Position numbers and translations under genes: made by a program
Notes under the pieces: generated by a model
Told to the model about the DNA's origin: nothing
Databases searched by the model: none
What the model saw: the letters and a program-made list of their open reading frames with translations, nothing else
Shown here: positions 45,986 to 58,989 of the stretch, piece by piece
Layout: every line of letters starts with the position of its first letter
How positions within the stretch are numbered: position 1 is the first letter of the stretch
NCBI GenBank assembly: GCA_022495995.1
Contig: JAFEMH010002511.1
Span: 62,001-126,000, forward strand
Length of the DNA: 64,000 nucleotides
Reading direction: 5' to 3'
Origin: Adenophora triphylla var. japonica
Taxonomy: Eukaryota; Streptophyta; Magnoliopsida; Asterales; Campanulaceae

Positions 45986-48098
45986 ATATCAACCCTTCTT
46001 CTCCCATATATGAATTGAATTCGTCTAACCATTATTCACTTCAATATGATATCAGAGCAATATGATAAATAATGGGATTTCTGCGCTAAAACCTGCAGCA
46101 AAAAGCCACCCCACTCTAAAACACCACCTCACTCCCGCCACACCCTATCATCACCATACGCTTCCGCCTTTCACCATCAAACCACTATCCTCCTACACCA
46201 CACCACCACCCTCGGCTCAAACCTCACAAAAAGCTTAAACCCTATTTTTTTATTTTCTTTTCCAACAAAAACAAACCAATCTTCGGCAAAACCCATAGTC
46301 GAGCCACACTAACTCAACCACATAAGTTTCGCCGCTCCCACCATCTTCACCATCTACCACCACCATCGGTAAAACCCTAATAGCCGAAACCCTCTGCACT
46401 TCCTCACCATCATTCCTTCCGCCACCAGCCATCAAAACCCCACCCTCCTCCATCTCCAAATATCACCTTCGGCAAACCCTCATAGCCGAAACCCTCCCTC
46501 GCCCATTTCACCACCAATTTGCGACAAACCCAAAGCCGCCCCACTCAAACACCACCGCTCACCTCCGCCATGTCCACCATTAATTTACCAACATCCCACC
46601 TTCTCTCTTATATGTTACTTTATTTTTCCCACCCAAAGCACCATCATACTTAGCCTCTTATGGCTACCACCTGGTGCTCACCACCCTCGACACAATCCAA
46701 TCGCCGAGACCCACCAACTCTCCCGTTACCACACCAACACCAAATCCGTCCTTACATTTCCTGACACAACCTGCTCTACCATTTCTACCACATCCGCCAT
46801 CATCACCAATCGACCATACAATGGTTTTGATAACCCACAACCCACCGTCTCCGACATAGTCATGCACGCCACCACCCTCCTAAAACCCGGTGGCATTCAA
46901 CACCACCACCATATCACCACCTCGGTTGCGATGGACCAACTATAAAAACCCTTACTCACCCAATCCCAAAACTCAATCTCCAATAGCGCCTACAACCCCT
47001 TCTTTGGCGTCCATACCACCTAGTCTAGACACCGATTTAGTTACCACCCTCAAACGTTTGCCAAAACTTACAACGACACAACCCTACTCCACCCAAAACA
47101 TCACCATCCTCGTTACAACAACTAGTCGAAACCCTATTATTTTTATTTTCTTAAAAAAAAGTCTTGTTTTAGGCAAAACCCTATTGTCCCCATAAACTCA
47201 AGCCCACATTTTTTTTTGCTTCTTTGAAAAAAAAAACTCCTGGTGTCATCACACCAATCATCAAAACCCACCCTCCTCCATCTCCAAACATTACCCTCGG
47301 CAAACCCTCACAGCCGAAATCCAACTTTATTTCTTTATCTTCTTCTTCTTAAAAAAAAAAAACTCCTGGCGTCAACACACCGGTACTCACACCAACTCAG
47401 CTAGCCAACCAGCTGATGTCACCTCTGATGCGATAACACCAGCAACCACATCACATCAGAAGCCACATACACATCTGTGAACACATCAATCTCCACCCGC
47501 TCCATCAAATCTGGTTCATCTTATCACTATTTAAGATTGAACTTATCCAATTATCGTCCATCTTGCGGGGGATTATTAGTAATATTATATTATCAAGTAC
47601 TCCCTCTGTCCCAATCTAAATGTCCAAACTTTCTATTTTGGGCGTCCCATTTAAAATGTCTCATTTTCAAAAAAGGAAAGTTTTTTTCACTATTCCACCC
47701 ACTCATTCTCTCTCTTACTTTACTTTTACACTCACAACATTCTCTCTCCTAACTATTCCTCCCACTCATTCTCTCTCATATTTAATTTTTCATACTCACA
47801 ACATTTAAACTTTTTCTCTTTCCTACCTCACTTTCCTTAATTCCCGCGTCAGACCCATTTTTTGACATTTAGATTGGGACGGAGGGAGTATTTATTGTGT
47901 TTATCTTGTTACCAAACTTATAGAGATTGTGTATATCAATTACAGATTCAAATATTGTAAACCTAGGAAGATTAGTGTAGAATATTCTCTTGTAACGATA
48001 TAAATATGTAAATCTTGTATCATCATAAATTGAGTCTTTAATATCAGCCCTTTTTCTCCTATGTATGAATTGAATTCGTCTAAACGTTCTTTACTTCA
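45986..48098 (+). mobile_element. Non-autonomous copia-like LTR element
   Basis: A 5' LTR remnant (45986-46043) and a 3' LTR (47573-48098, containing a MITE) share TATGAATTGAATTCGTCTAA and end CTTCA. The primer site TGATATCAGAGC (46048-46059) has one mismatch to the initiator-Met type. A GCGGGGGA purine tract (47565-47572) precedes the 3' LTR. The 1.5-kb interior is C/A-rich, without G on the plus strand for long stretches. It encodes no recognisable domain in any frame; one frame is Pro/Thr-rich. CTCCATCTCCAAA-CGGCAAACCCTC occurs near 46448 and 47276. Confidence 0.6.
47600..47888. mobile_element. Stowaway-like MITE in the 3' LTR
   Basis: Ends CTCCCTCTGTCCCAATCTAA and TTAGATTGGGACGGAGGGAG are flanked by TA. 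The filler is nearly the same as in the MITE at 1237-1529. Confidence 0.9.
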
Positions 48099-48344
48099 AT
48101 AGCTTCTACGCTCCTGATAGCCAATGAGATGCAAATATATCATTTCGTCAATGGGGGCGTGCGAATCTGTCGGCCAGATTGAATTCACTTTTGTCGAATT
48201 AATATCGACCATCGATATAATAAAGTGAAAAAATGTGGCAAAAATTTCGGCAGGAGCATTTTCGGTTCTCGGCTAAACCGCAGCAATTATTTTTCCCATT
48301 TATTATTAGTCAGAAGTTAATAACTTTTTTAAACGAAGATAATA

Positions 48345-48621
48345 CTCCCTCCGTCCCAATAAGATCTTTCACTTTTTTAAAAATCAGGCAAATTAAGGAA
48401 AGGGGAGGGAAGTAAAGATGTTGTGAGTGTAATTTGAAAATAGGAGAGAGAATGAGTGGAGGGAATAGTAAATTATAATAGTGTTGTGAGTATTAAAATA
48501 ATGAGGAGAGAGAATGAGTGGAGGAAATAGTAAAGATTTCTTTGCCAAAAAAGGAAAGTGGAAGCTATTAGCGGGACACCCAAAATTGCAAAAAGGGAAG
48601 CTCTTATTGGGACGGAGGGAG
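48345..48621. mobile_element. Stowaway-like MITE
   Basis: Ends CTCCCTCCGTCCCAATAAGA and CTTATTGGGACGGAGGGAG are flanked by TA. It is 277 bp and non-coding. Confidence 0.9.
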
Positions 48622-48844
48622 TATATGTGTGTGTGTGTGGGGTCAAAATTGAATTAAAATTCCTGATTTTAGAGATTATTGACAAATTTTACGGTGTTTT
48701 TTTTTTTAATATTTTTTAATCAAACGGTGGTAGTTGCCCCCATATACTAGGTCGTAAAACATCTACTATTCCCTTTAGTATCAGAGTCTAATCTCTTGAG
48801 GCATTGTGGTGTGTTGAAGTTAGAACGTATCCTAAAAGACAAAA

Positions 48845-49925
48845 ACTCATGTGAGAACATGAATACTCGTCTCATCCATGAGACGGGTCGGATCCATGAC
48901 CCGCGCCAAGGTGTATCAGCGCTCGCCCAAGTCATTTCATGCCTTGGTCCAGTTCAGCCAACAGCCTTGTGAAAAGTAATAGTTACTATAATATAATGTA
49001 ATAATTGTATGCATATAAAGTAATAGTTTGTATACATTAAAGTAATACATATATACAGAAAAGTAATAATATTTTTTCCTATGTTTTCTTCGTTTGGCAA
49101 ATGTAATAACTTATGTATATGAATGTAATAGTTTATACAAGTAAATGTAACACTTTGATAGATGAAATTGTAACATATTTCTATAGATAATGTAATACTT
49201 TTACATGTATCATGATAAATTTGAACTCATTTTGTAACTTATTGTTTGAAAACATATAGATATCTATACATATGTGTTACAATTATGTACAAATACTATT
49301 ACATATAAATAACACGTTTATTACATTTTAGATATAATAAGTATTACTTTTGCCAAACGAAGAAATCATAGGGAAAAACACTATTACTTTTCTGTATATA
49401 TGTATTACTTTAATGTATACAAATTATTACTTTATATGCATACAATTATTACATTATGTCATAGTAACTATTACTTTTCACAAATCGAAAAAAAAAAAAT
49501 TAAAAATTTAAAAAAAAAACACTATTACTAATTATTTTGCTGATCCCAGCGGTCAATATGAGCGTCTGAGTGATGCGAACATACCCCAGAAATTTGACGA
49601 CGATCCAACGGTTAATGAAGCGGAAATTTGATTTTTAATATAGCGAATTTTTGGAGATTTTCGCCAGTTTTCGCCGCCGGCCATTTCTCCCTCTCCGGCA
49701 ATTATTTGGAAGATCCCAACGGTCATCATGTGCGCCTAGGGGATGCGACCAAAGCCCAGAAGTTTCACGACGATTCAACGGTTAACGAAGTCGGAATTTG
49801 ATTTTTACATATGCGATTTTGGTTTGTATTTTGCCCAGAACCTAAGCCCATTTGACGGATCATGTCTCATGGATCATGGATCGACCCGTCTCATGCATGA
49901 AACGGATCCCCTTGTTCTCATTGGG
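48845..49925. mobile_element. Fold-back element with nested inverted and direct repeats
   Basis: Outer arms (48850-48900 and 49862-49922) share GAGACGGGTCG-GATCCATGA and GAGAACA words. Inner arms of about 142 bp, 48969-49111 and 49340-49481, are over 90 percent identical as inverted repeats. They are built of AAAGTAATA words and TTCTTCGTTTGGCAAA, separated by 228 bp. A direct repeat of about 115 bp (GATCCCAGCGGTCAATATG at 49543, GATCCCAACGGTCATCATG at 49713) lies between inner and outer right arms. I found no clear target duplication, so the class is open (Mutator-like fold-back is possible). Confidence 0.6.
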
Positions 49926-50281
49926 AGACCACCTCATCCTAAAATTATTTATTTGAATCTATAATGGTTAAGACCTCTTGTTTAAGACAATCGACTTTTC
50001 ACTTTGACCATTGTTATACTTGGAAATGATTATATTGTAATTTGTTTTCAATTTGACCATTGTTATATTGGAATCGTGGATAATATCAATCGTACATTCA
50101 CTACAACCTCTTTTACGAGACACGATCTTTTCTACAAGAGATTTAGGTCATAAATTGTTGAACTGTTTAGCAGTATAAATTTCGTAAATGGAGATTTTGG
50201 TTCCTCCGTTTCAATAAAAACTATGGAGATTTTGTTACGTTCATTCCGAAAATAACATCTCCCTCATCCCAATAATAGGGG
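49926..50281. other. Intergenic DNA
   Basis: No gene or element seen. Confidence 0.6.
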
Positions 50282-50289
50282 TCCGTAAT

Positions 50290-50964
50290 CAGCGGTGGAG
50301 TCAGGAATTGCCCAAGGGGGGGGGGGGCAAGATTACACGGGGGTTCGGGGGCAGCGCTCTCGAAAAAAAAATTTCGGGTCGGACAAGTAAAAAATGGGTC
50401 GAATCCATGAAATACAATGTATTTTAGTTAAAAATGTAAAGAATTAAGAAAGTTAATAAAAATGATAAAAGTAAGTAATTCAAATAACGATTGAAATAAT
50501 GTTGAAGTATTTAACGCACACAATTTATTAAAATATATTACTCGTACAAAAAAGAAATTCAAATTTGCTAATTAAACTTGGGATAATAGGAAGAAAGATA
50601 AAAAACAAAAAAAATGGGAAAAGCCTAACTAATTAATTAAGATTGAAAAAATGTGAGAAAATTAGGAGAAAGAGAAAAACAAAACTGTTAAGAGAAAGAA
50701 ATGGAGAGAGAGAGAGAATAGCAAAGATGAAGGACAAATAAAATTAATTGAAAATGTAGGTAGCGAGGGCCGAGCATGGATTTGAAAGGAAACAAGAAGG
50801 CCTAACTTCACCCCTTCTACCGGACCGCACCACTCACTTGGTGTTAATCTTGAAGTTAATTATATATAACAAAAAAATATGAGGGAGGGGGGCAAAAAAA
50901 AAAAAAAAATTCACTGCACTTCCGCCGCTGGGGGAAGCCCCATGCCCACCTGGCTCCGCCCCTG
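50290..50964. mobile_element. Second, uninterrupted copy of the 4243 hAT family
   Basis: Ends CAGCGGTGGAGTCAGG and CACCTGGCTCCGCCCCTG are flanked by the 8-bp duplication TCCGTAAT (50282-50289 and 50965-50972). It is inverted relative to the copy at 4243-12320 and aligns to it end to end once the insertions there are removed. Length 675 bp, no coding sequence. Confidence 0.93.
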
Positions 50965-50972
50965 TCCGTAAT

Positions 50973-51585
50973 TGCATCTATCAGTCCTTGATGAAATATG
51001 TTTGCTTCCTCTCGTGTTTCCCGTCCACAAGGAATTTGGAAGTCTCAAAGCGTCAAAATTATTCAAGTGGGATGCCAGCAGAAATTGACAATTTGGTAGT
51101 TGGACCACACAATTACAACTTCAATTTTGATCCTCTGATAGATGCTTAATTTTTAGTATATTCCGTTATCTTGTTGGTTCTCAATTCTCATGTAATATAA
51201 AACAATATCAGCACCAATAAATATAGTTTCTGATATTTTTTGAATATAAGTCTTAATAAAAGTGGTACTGATTGGTACTAATTTATTAATCCAAAACCCG
51301 CATACAAGATCAAATAAACATATTTATTTTCTTCATCTGCAGGCTTATTCTCTTTCATAGTTGTAATTATAAGATGGGTAACCTTGGCATGCTGCGAAAT
51401 CAAAAAAAAAAAAAAAATTCAAAAAAATATTCAAAATTGCTCAAGGAATAAATTATAAGTTTTATATGAAAATTTCAAAGTACTAATATGAAATTTCTAA
51501 AAAATTAAGGGATCAAATGGCCACTTAACTTCTGAAGTTATCAATTGTAAATTTGAAAAAAAAAAACTATACTTGGAGCATATTC
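50973..51585. other. Intergenic DNA
   Basis: AT-rich with an A15 run near 51403. No gene seen. Confidence 0.6.
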
Positions 51586-51601
51586 AAAGTTGGTGTCATC
51601 A

Positions 51602-51813
51602 AGCACACGGGGATTTAGCCTGATGGCTAGAATTCATGGCTTCCAACCTGTAGGTCATGAGTTTGATCCTCCCAGAAGTTAGAGGGAAGACTTTCTCTCC
51701 CTAGGATTTTTCTCTTCTCCCTAGGATTTATCTCCTAGGCGCTTTTCCTCTCCCTATGATTTATCTCCTAGGCGCTTCTGTGCGTGCATGTGTGTGTGAG
51801 TAGTGAAAAAAAA
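51602..51813 (+). mobile_element. SINE with tRNA-type promoter
   Basis: The element is flanked by the 16-bp duplication AAAGTTGGTGTCATCA (51586-51601) and AAAGTTGGTGCCATCA (51814-51829). It has an A-box-like TAGCCTGATGGCTAG near 51616 and a B-box-like GAGTTTGATCC near 51659. The body has CTCCCTAGGATTT repeated three times and ends in a poly(A) tail. These are the hallmarks of a Pol III-transcribed plant SINE mobilised by LINE machinery. Confidence 0.85.
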
Positions 51814-51829
51814 AAAGTTGGTGCCATCA

Positions 51830-52389
51830 TAAAAATATAAAGCTTATTTCATTTGAAATGTCTTAAAACTAAAATAGGATATTTGTTATGGGAATAAATG
51901 AATGATTGTTTCTTCTAAGGTAAATTATATTACCATTTACCGGCCCTTAAGTTTGAATAAATATTATTGTTCTCGAGGTTTGGTTTGATTTCGCCACACC
52001 CTATACCTTCTACTCCGTACCAGTGTTATGTACACAAAATAACCATTTTATCCTTAAATCTGTAAAATGAAAAGAAAGAGGGTAAAATTGTCACTTTGTT
52101 TACATAGATTGATTAAAAAAAAAAAAAAAAAAAAAGACAATTAAATTAAATCTTAAAAAAAAGTGATAATTATTCAAAATTAAAAAATGGAAAGTAGAAT
52201 TAACAATCTCTTCCTAGTTAGTGGGATAATAAAGAAAAGAAAACCAAACTTTTTGCTCAACCTTTTGAGGGAAGGGTATTTTGCGAAATCTTTCGGCCGT
52301 AGATTATAAATTCACATGGATACATTGCGGAAAGGGACACAACAAACAAAAGGAAAATGTTAAAGTTAAAGGTAGTGCACATGGCTTAG
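51830..52389. other. Intergenic DNA
   Basis: There is an A-rich run near 52115-52135. No gene or defined element. Confidence 0.6.
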
Positions 52390-53785
52390 AAAAGAGCTAA
52401 GGACCCTAAGGCCCACTTTCCAAATCAATATCCCATTTTAACCCATATGAGATTAAAATTCCTAATAAACCCAAAGGCCCATTACTCTCAAACGGCGTTA
52501 ATAGATGGAGCGGCGTTAATTGGCTAAAATCTCGCCGGATCCGTGATTTCTGGTACTATAGTCGTAATCCAAACCTCAATTCCGGCCAAAATCAAACACA
52601 AATCCACGCGAGGGAGGTAATCGGCGAAGAGATTGAAGATCGCCTCTGATAACATCCGACCTAGAATTTCGTTATACCGATTTTGTAAGGTAAGTTTTAA
52701 TTTTTTTTTTTTTTAATTGGAATTCGTTTTTGAAAGTTTTCATCAATTCATATAAGATGTTGTTGACAGTGTTCATCAATTCATAGCAATTGTTGTGTGA
52801 AAAAATTTGTTACGAGACACTTGATTTGTCCGATAACAAATGGTATCGGACCTTTCAATGGCATTTTGATTTCGATTGTTGATGTCTTATGTGATTCGTA
52901 ATGTGTCTTATATCGGCTGCTATAGGATCCGATCTAGTGTTTATATGATTACTGAGTTTACATGCTTCATTTTGTTTTAGATTATTTATGTGGCAGATGA
53001 CCTGTTCCAGGTCCTATACTATTTGTTATAGGAGATGTTATAGTGTGCATTTCATTGTTTGATTAGAAGATAATTTGATTCAGTTTAATTGTTTGAGTAT
53101 GAGTTATATGCCTTGTAATAAGTCCTATACTCCTTAATAAAGGATCTGTTGAAGTGTTCATACGATTTTGAGACAAATTTCTTCATTATATTTTTTATTA
53201 TTAATGTGACAGAGGACTCGTTAAAAGTCCTATAGCATTTGCTATATGACCTGCTCTATTTTGCTTTTTGATTTGGATTTGAATTGATTTATATTGCATA
53301 TGACCTGTTATCGTGTTCATATTATTTTGAGGGACGAATAGAGGAGATGATTTATGTTGCAGATGATTTATGTTGCTATAAGACCTGGATAAGTATTGAT
53401 CCATTAACACTGTTCCAGGTCCTATATCCTTTGTTATATGACCTGTTATAGAATGCATTTTGTTTGTCTAATGTTTAAGTTGCATATGACCTGTTTTAGG
53501 TCCTATATCCTTTGTTATAAGACCTGTTCCAGTGTACTATATTCTTTGTTATAGGACCTATTATATGTTGCATATGACTGCTTCAGTCCTATATCCTTTG
53601 TTATAGGACTTGTTATAGTTTCCTATACATCTTGCTAAAGGACCTCGCTCTATTTTGTTTTTTGATTTGGTTGTGCTATGATACAAGAATATTTGATATA
53701 TAAAATGATTTATATCATTATATATGAATTGTACTTTTTGTGGCTTATGTTTTATTTTTTGTTTTTGTATGAAAAGGTGGAAAAC

Positions 53786-56700
53786 TACGATGTCTCGCAA
53801 ATAAGAGAATGACCCGTATGAATACAGGAAAACAATTGAAGATGAAACAGCTTAAATCAGTAGATGTTACACTGTCTAAAGATAGGAGAATTGTACGTTA
53901 CTCACCAAAGAAAACGGTAGAATCAAAAAAACAAAAGCAAAAGGAACATCTAAAAGTGCAAAGGGACTCACCTGGATCCCTTGTTTGCATCTAACCTCCA
54001 TTCTATATCATCTATCTTGACAGAGGTTGATTTAAGGGAATCTCATTTAAACAGTTGAAGATATCACCTTTCTTCAACCTATTCAATTCTATAAACTCAA
54101 ACAAAGATGTTAACTTGAGGAAGATGGACTCAACAATAGAAGATTTGATCAAATGCTACAAGCCAAAGGAAAGGAAATTTTTTTGCCGGGCAAAGTTTTG
54201 GTTGGGTTGAGTGCAAGTGATGTAACATCTATATTTCGTGTTGTTTCGGAAGTGAATTGATAGATATGAAGAAAAAAAGGGATAGGCACTCACTTGGGAT
54301 AGTTCGAGAGGCTATTCCCAAACTGTAAAGCAAATGAAATAACCATGAAAAAAGTGAAGGAAAACTTGAGAAGGCCGGCTTTGAGTGTAGTGAAAGAGAA
54401 GTTGATATAGGAGACGTTGTGAGATTGCCGAATCTCATAGCATTGGGGTCTGCTTTTCTTTGCTTCAAAGGGTGAGGTAATGTCTCCGGGTTTCTTTATT
54501 ATGTGGATGATTTGGAAAGAATGAAGAGCTATGATTGGTCAAGCGCGATTGTAGATAACTTGCTTCAGTCTTTAGATGAGAAATATAAATCACCGATCCT
54601 CGTTGTTGGATGTGTATCAATCTTACCGGTAATAACATTTTAAATTTATATCTCTAATTTTATTTTAGTTACTATTATTTACTATAAGTTAGGTCCTATA
54701 TGACTGATCATATGTCTCTTTATTTTGTAAATGTAGTATTGGTTTAACGAGCACACAAAGGTGATGAATGCAACAAGAAACTTGCTTCCAAGGTGTATGA
54801 AGTGGGAAGTATCAAAGAAAATTGCCAATTTCAAGGATTTTATCAAAAACTTGAGAAGTGATCAGGTATAAAACACCATGACGATGTTATGTAATAAATT
54901 GTTTAGTATTCTCATATCCTATACCAGTTTCTATAGGACAATTCATAGTGTTGATATCAGTTGATATAGGACCTGCTCTATTTTGCATTGAATGGTCCTA
55001 TATCAACTGATATAGGACCATTCAAATTCTTATAAAATTGGTATATGATTTTTTTGAGGTCCTATATCACTTGATATATGACCATGCAATGGACCTTTTA
55101 GCTGCGAATATGAGTTTGTTAAGTCCTATACTAGTTGATATAGGACCCTTCATAGTGTTGTCATGTCCTATACCAGTTCCTATACCATTTGCTATATGAC
55201 CATTGAATTGTTTATATTATGTTCTCAGGTCCTATAGCATTTGCTATATGACCATTCAATGGTGTTATAGCAAATGTATGGGGTGTTAGTAATTCTTATA
55301 ATACATGTATTCATTTCTTATAGGTTCGAGTTGAAGAGCTAGCATTGACAGATGAAGAGAAGTTGTTGTTGATGGATAAACCAAATGAGGATGGAAAAGA
55401 TAATGATTTTGAAATGTCTGTGGAAAATCCTGGTACTGGAAAAAGGATTGGGGGAGAGGATGAAGGAGGAGGTACGAATCTTCAAGATTTAATGGATAAT
55501 TTTGAATTAATTTTGGGGACCAATCTGACACCTACTGATAAAGGTCAGGGGAGTGGGACAAATGAATTGATTGAGTTGAGGAGTGAAAATGAAAGTTTGA
55601 AAGCTGGAGAAAGCTAAGTTGCTGGAAAAGATTAAGGAGTTTGAACTGAAAACAAACAACGCGATTGAAGAGGGACATGTTTTTTTCGTCGCCGAGGTTG
55701 AGATGAGGAGAACTTTTGACGACGCGCTTAAAGTAAAGGACAGAGAGATTGAGAAACTTAAAAGTTTGCTAGAGGAGAAAGACAGAGAAATAAAAAATTT
55801 GGAGGAAAAATTGGCTGAAAAAGACAAGGACAGCTTTGCAAAAAAAAACCAAAATGCGATGAAGAAAAGTGGTATGGACATTGTGGCCGCGAGGGATCAG
55901 ACAAGAAAATTGATACTATTGGATCAATGGAAAGAAGAGTAAAGGAGAGAGGGGATAAGAGGAAGAGGAAGGTGGATCCTGATTACACGTATGACGGAAA
56001 GAAGAAAAGGCCACAGGTTTCAAACATGGAGGGAAAGAAGAAAAAAGAAAAAGAAGAATTGGTTGGGAGTAAAAGTGTTTTAGATGTTGATGAATTGGAA
56101 GACAGAAATGTTTTCTTACCAACATTTAATGAGAACTTTAGTCTCACAACCAAGTCAATGGATGATGACACAAAGAGAAAATTTACAGATTTATGCAGAA
56201 AACTCGCGCGTCCGTAAGTACCACTTTTATCAAATATTGTTTTCATTTATTAAAAATTTTGATGATAATAGAAATGTATTTTTTTTTGTGTGTTTCCAGT
56301 GATAGTGTATGGTACATTTCGGGATTGCATGTGGCGATGTGGCAACTGTGGGAATTGGCTCATGATATGATGACCGAAGCTGCGGTACAAACATTTTTTA
56401 TCCCTGAACTATTTTGCATGAATGCTCTAATTTTGCTTTTTGATTTGGATGTGCCTTGTTTGGTTTTTGCTTATAAAATTTGCTATAGGACCTGTTCTAC
56501 TGTTAATATGCTTCTGAGTTAACATGCTTCATTTTGTTTGCAATTATTTATGTGACATAGGACTGTTCCAGTCCTATAACATATGCTATAGGACCTCTTA
56601 TATATTGTTTCCAATTCACTCTTCAATTCACTCTTATAACATATGCTTCTGAGTTGACATATGCTTCATTTTGTTTGCAATTCACTCTTATAACATATGC

Positions 56701-58514
56701 TATAGGTCCTATAACATATGCTATAGGACCTGTTCCAGGTCATTTAACATATGCTATAGGACCTCTTATATATTGTTAACATGCTTCATTTTGTTTGCTT
56801 TTTGATTAGTTTAGAATTATGGTCCTTTGGTACACTTTGACTGTTTCTTTGCTTCTCTACTTCCTCTGTAATTTGTACATAGCTTTTGCTCCATGTTGGC
56901 GCGTTGCTTGAATTTATAAAAAGAACTTGGTAGTTGTTGCAAGCATGCAATTTTGCAGGTAAAGGATCACTTTAGGGGAATCATGTTGAGATTATGAGTG
57001 GAGTGACTGATAAACATTGTGTACAGGAAGTTCAATTGGTATGTCGTGGTGTAGCCAATGAAAGGGTTATAGATTCATCTATTTGTATTAAGTTGTCAAC
57101 ATAATAATTGTATCCATATGCCTTGTATTTCATACATTCTGACTTGGTTTCATAAACATCTCCCATATAGTACATATTTTATATATGAATCTACAAATTT
57201 ATAAGGGATATGGACCATGATTATGTGAGGTTGTTACAAAAGTCTGATGTAGGTATGAAATCATTGTTAAAGGTTTTACAGAAATGATATGTTGTGCATT
57301 TGATACCTAAATCAAACTTTTGTTTGCAATTATTTATGTGACATAGGACCTGTTTCAGGTCCTATAACATATGCTATAGGACCTGTTATAGTGTGCAATT
57401 ATTTATGTGACATAAGACATGTTCCAGGTCTTATAATCTTTGCTATAAGACCTGCTATTTTTTGCTTTTTTATTTGGATGTGCATTAATATAGGTCCTAT
57501 AACTTTTGCTATAAGACCTGAACAAGTATTGATCCAGTAACAATTGTTGTATTATTAATGGAATTTTAGGTAATGGATGCTTATCTAAACATTTTGAGGG
57601 ACAAATACAAGAAACTCCCCCCTCCATCTGGTGGACGACAAAGGTCAAAAGTTAATTTTGTATCAAGTTTTGCTACCGTAAGTCTTATTTATTGATTGAA
57701 AAGATACTTACACCTCACATTTTTTTTTATTAAAGTTAATTATCATCTTTATGCTTACATTTAAAATTTATTTGTTTCAAGCAATGGTTGAAGGACAAGA
57801 ACTCAGGAGAAATACAGAAAGGAATAAACGAGGTCATCAAACAATTTGCGGATGATGAAACAATTTATATATTGTTTCCAATTCACTCTTCAAGGAATGA
57901 TCGTGGTGTCGGGTGTAACGATCATTGGACATTGCTAGTGCTTGACACGAAAATGGGGAGTACAAATTTTACAACTCCATGAAGAGGATAAAAGGAAAAG
58001 ACTACTATGCAACACACGGAAAACTAATGGTAATATTTTATATATGAGCTGTAATATGTTGGGTATATTGTTACAAGGACATATAGCAACTGCTATAGGA
58101 CCTTTAAAATGCTTTCTAGCTTTGTATATGACGGTGCCAGGTCATATACCAACTGCTATAGGACCATTCAAAATTCTATTTTTAAATTTTTTGAATTCTC
58201 CGATAACCTGTTGTTTGATTTCACGTATAATAATTGATTGCTTTTTTCTATTTCAGTTTGATCATGTCAGGGCTTTGTACAAACGAATAGAGGAGACTCA
58301 AAAGGACGTGGATACTTTCATAGACTTGAAACGCGGAGACATTCCACAACAGCGAGATGATAGTTTGGATTGTGGAATAATCGTCCTGATGGAAGCAGAG
58401 GAGATGTTTGATAAAGGAGTTATTAGCAAGACGTATGAAGCCGATGCTGTCTCTAAGTATAGGGTGAAAATGATACAAGACATTTTAGCAAGTCCACATT
58501 GTCCTCATCATTAG
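53786..58514 (+). pseudogene. Ulp1-like (peptidase C48) gene of the MULE
   Basis: Ulp1-type cysteine proteases cleave SUMO or related modifiers; why MULEs carry one is not known. Exons: 5' leader to about 52687 (donor AAG-GTAAG), 53776-54628, 54737-54865, 55324-56213, 56300-56384, 56959-57038, 57570-57677, 57782-58029, 58257-58514. The start is MSRK at 53790 followed at once by TAA. The middle exon has a Lys/Glu coiled coil (about 55700-55840) and a basic KRKRKVDPDY stretch. The protease part has catalytic His in DHWTLLVLDTK (CAT 57923-57925) and Cys in DSLDCGIIV (TGT 58371-58373) with Gln upstream (PQQRDD). The aligned Asp position appears as Asn in YNSM. Frameshifts near 53804, 54000, 54170-54480, 55615, 55920 and 57955 make it inactive. 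It converges with the transposase gene. Confidence 0.8.
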
Positions 58515-58719
58515 TAAATTAAACATCTTATTTTCTTTTTGGATGGAATGATAAAAATTGGTGGTTGTTGAACAGTTTACTTTTATATTTGATATATGTT
58601 GGATAAATATATTCCAAATATTTTTAAGGTCTCATAGTGGGTTTTTGCTTATAAAATTTGCTATAATACCTGTTATACTGATAATATGCTTCTTTATTAA
58701 TTCTTTATTGAGCTCTGGT

Positions 58720-58836
58720 GCAATGGCGGTCGCCCATGATGGGTGTGGGCGGTCGCACATTACGACAGCTACTTCTATCTTCAGAAAACATCACACCTGG
58801 GCGGTCGCCAATCTTAACATGTGCGGTCGCCCACTC
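58720..58836 (+). repeat. GGCGGTCGCCC palindrome array
   Basis: Four units (ATGGCGGTCGCCCAT, GTGGGCGGTCGCACA, TGGGCGGTCGCCAA, TGTGCGGTCGCCCA) lie in 110 bp, much richer in GC than the surroundings. Confidence 0.8.
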
Positions 58837-58989
58837 CAACAGAGGTTTCAAGGCTTGGTAATCTCTCTAATAGCTATGTATATGATGTTGGCAGGTCATA
58901 TAGCAATTGCTATAGGACCAAAATAGCCCAAGAAAGTGCCAAAATATCCCTAATTAAGATAAATCAAAACATCAGCAATGAAACATAAA

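Noticed and set aside
51602..51813. Functional tRNA gene
   Set aside because: A- and B-box-like words are present but no cloverleaf. The poly(A) end and 16-bp duplication mark a SINE.
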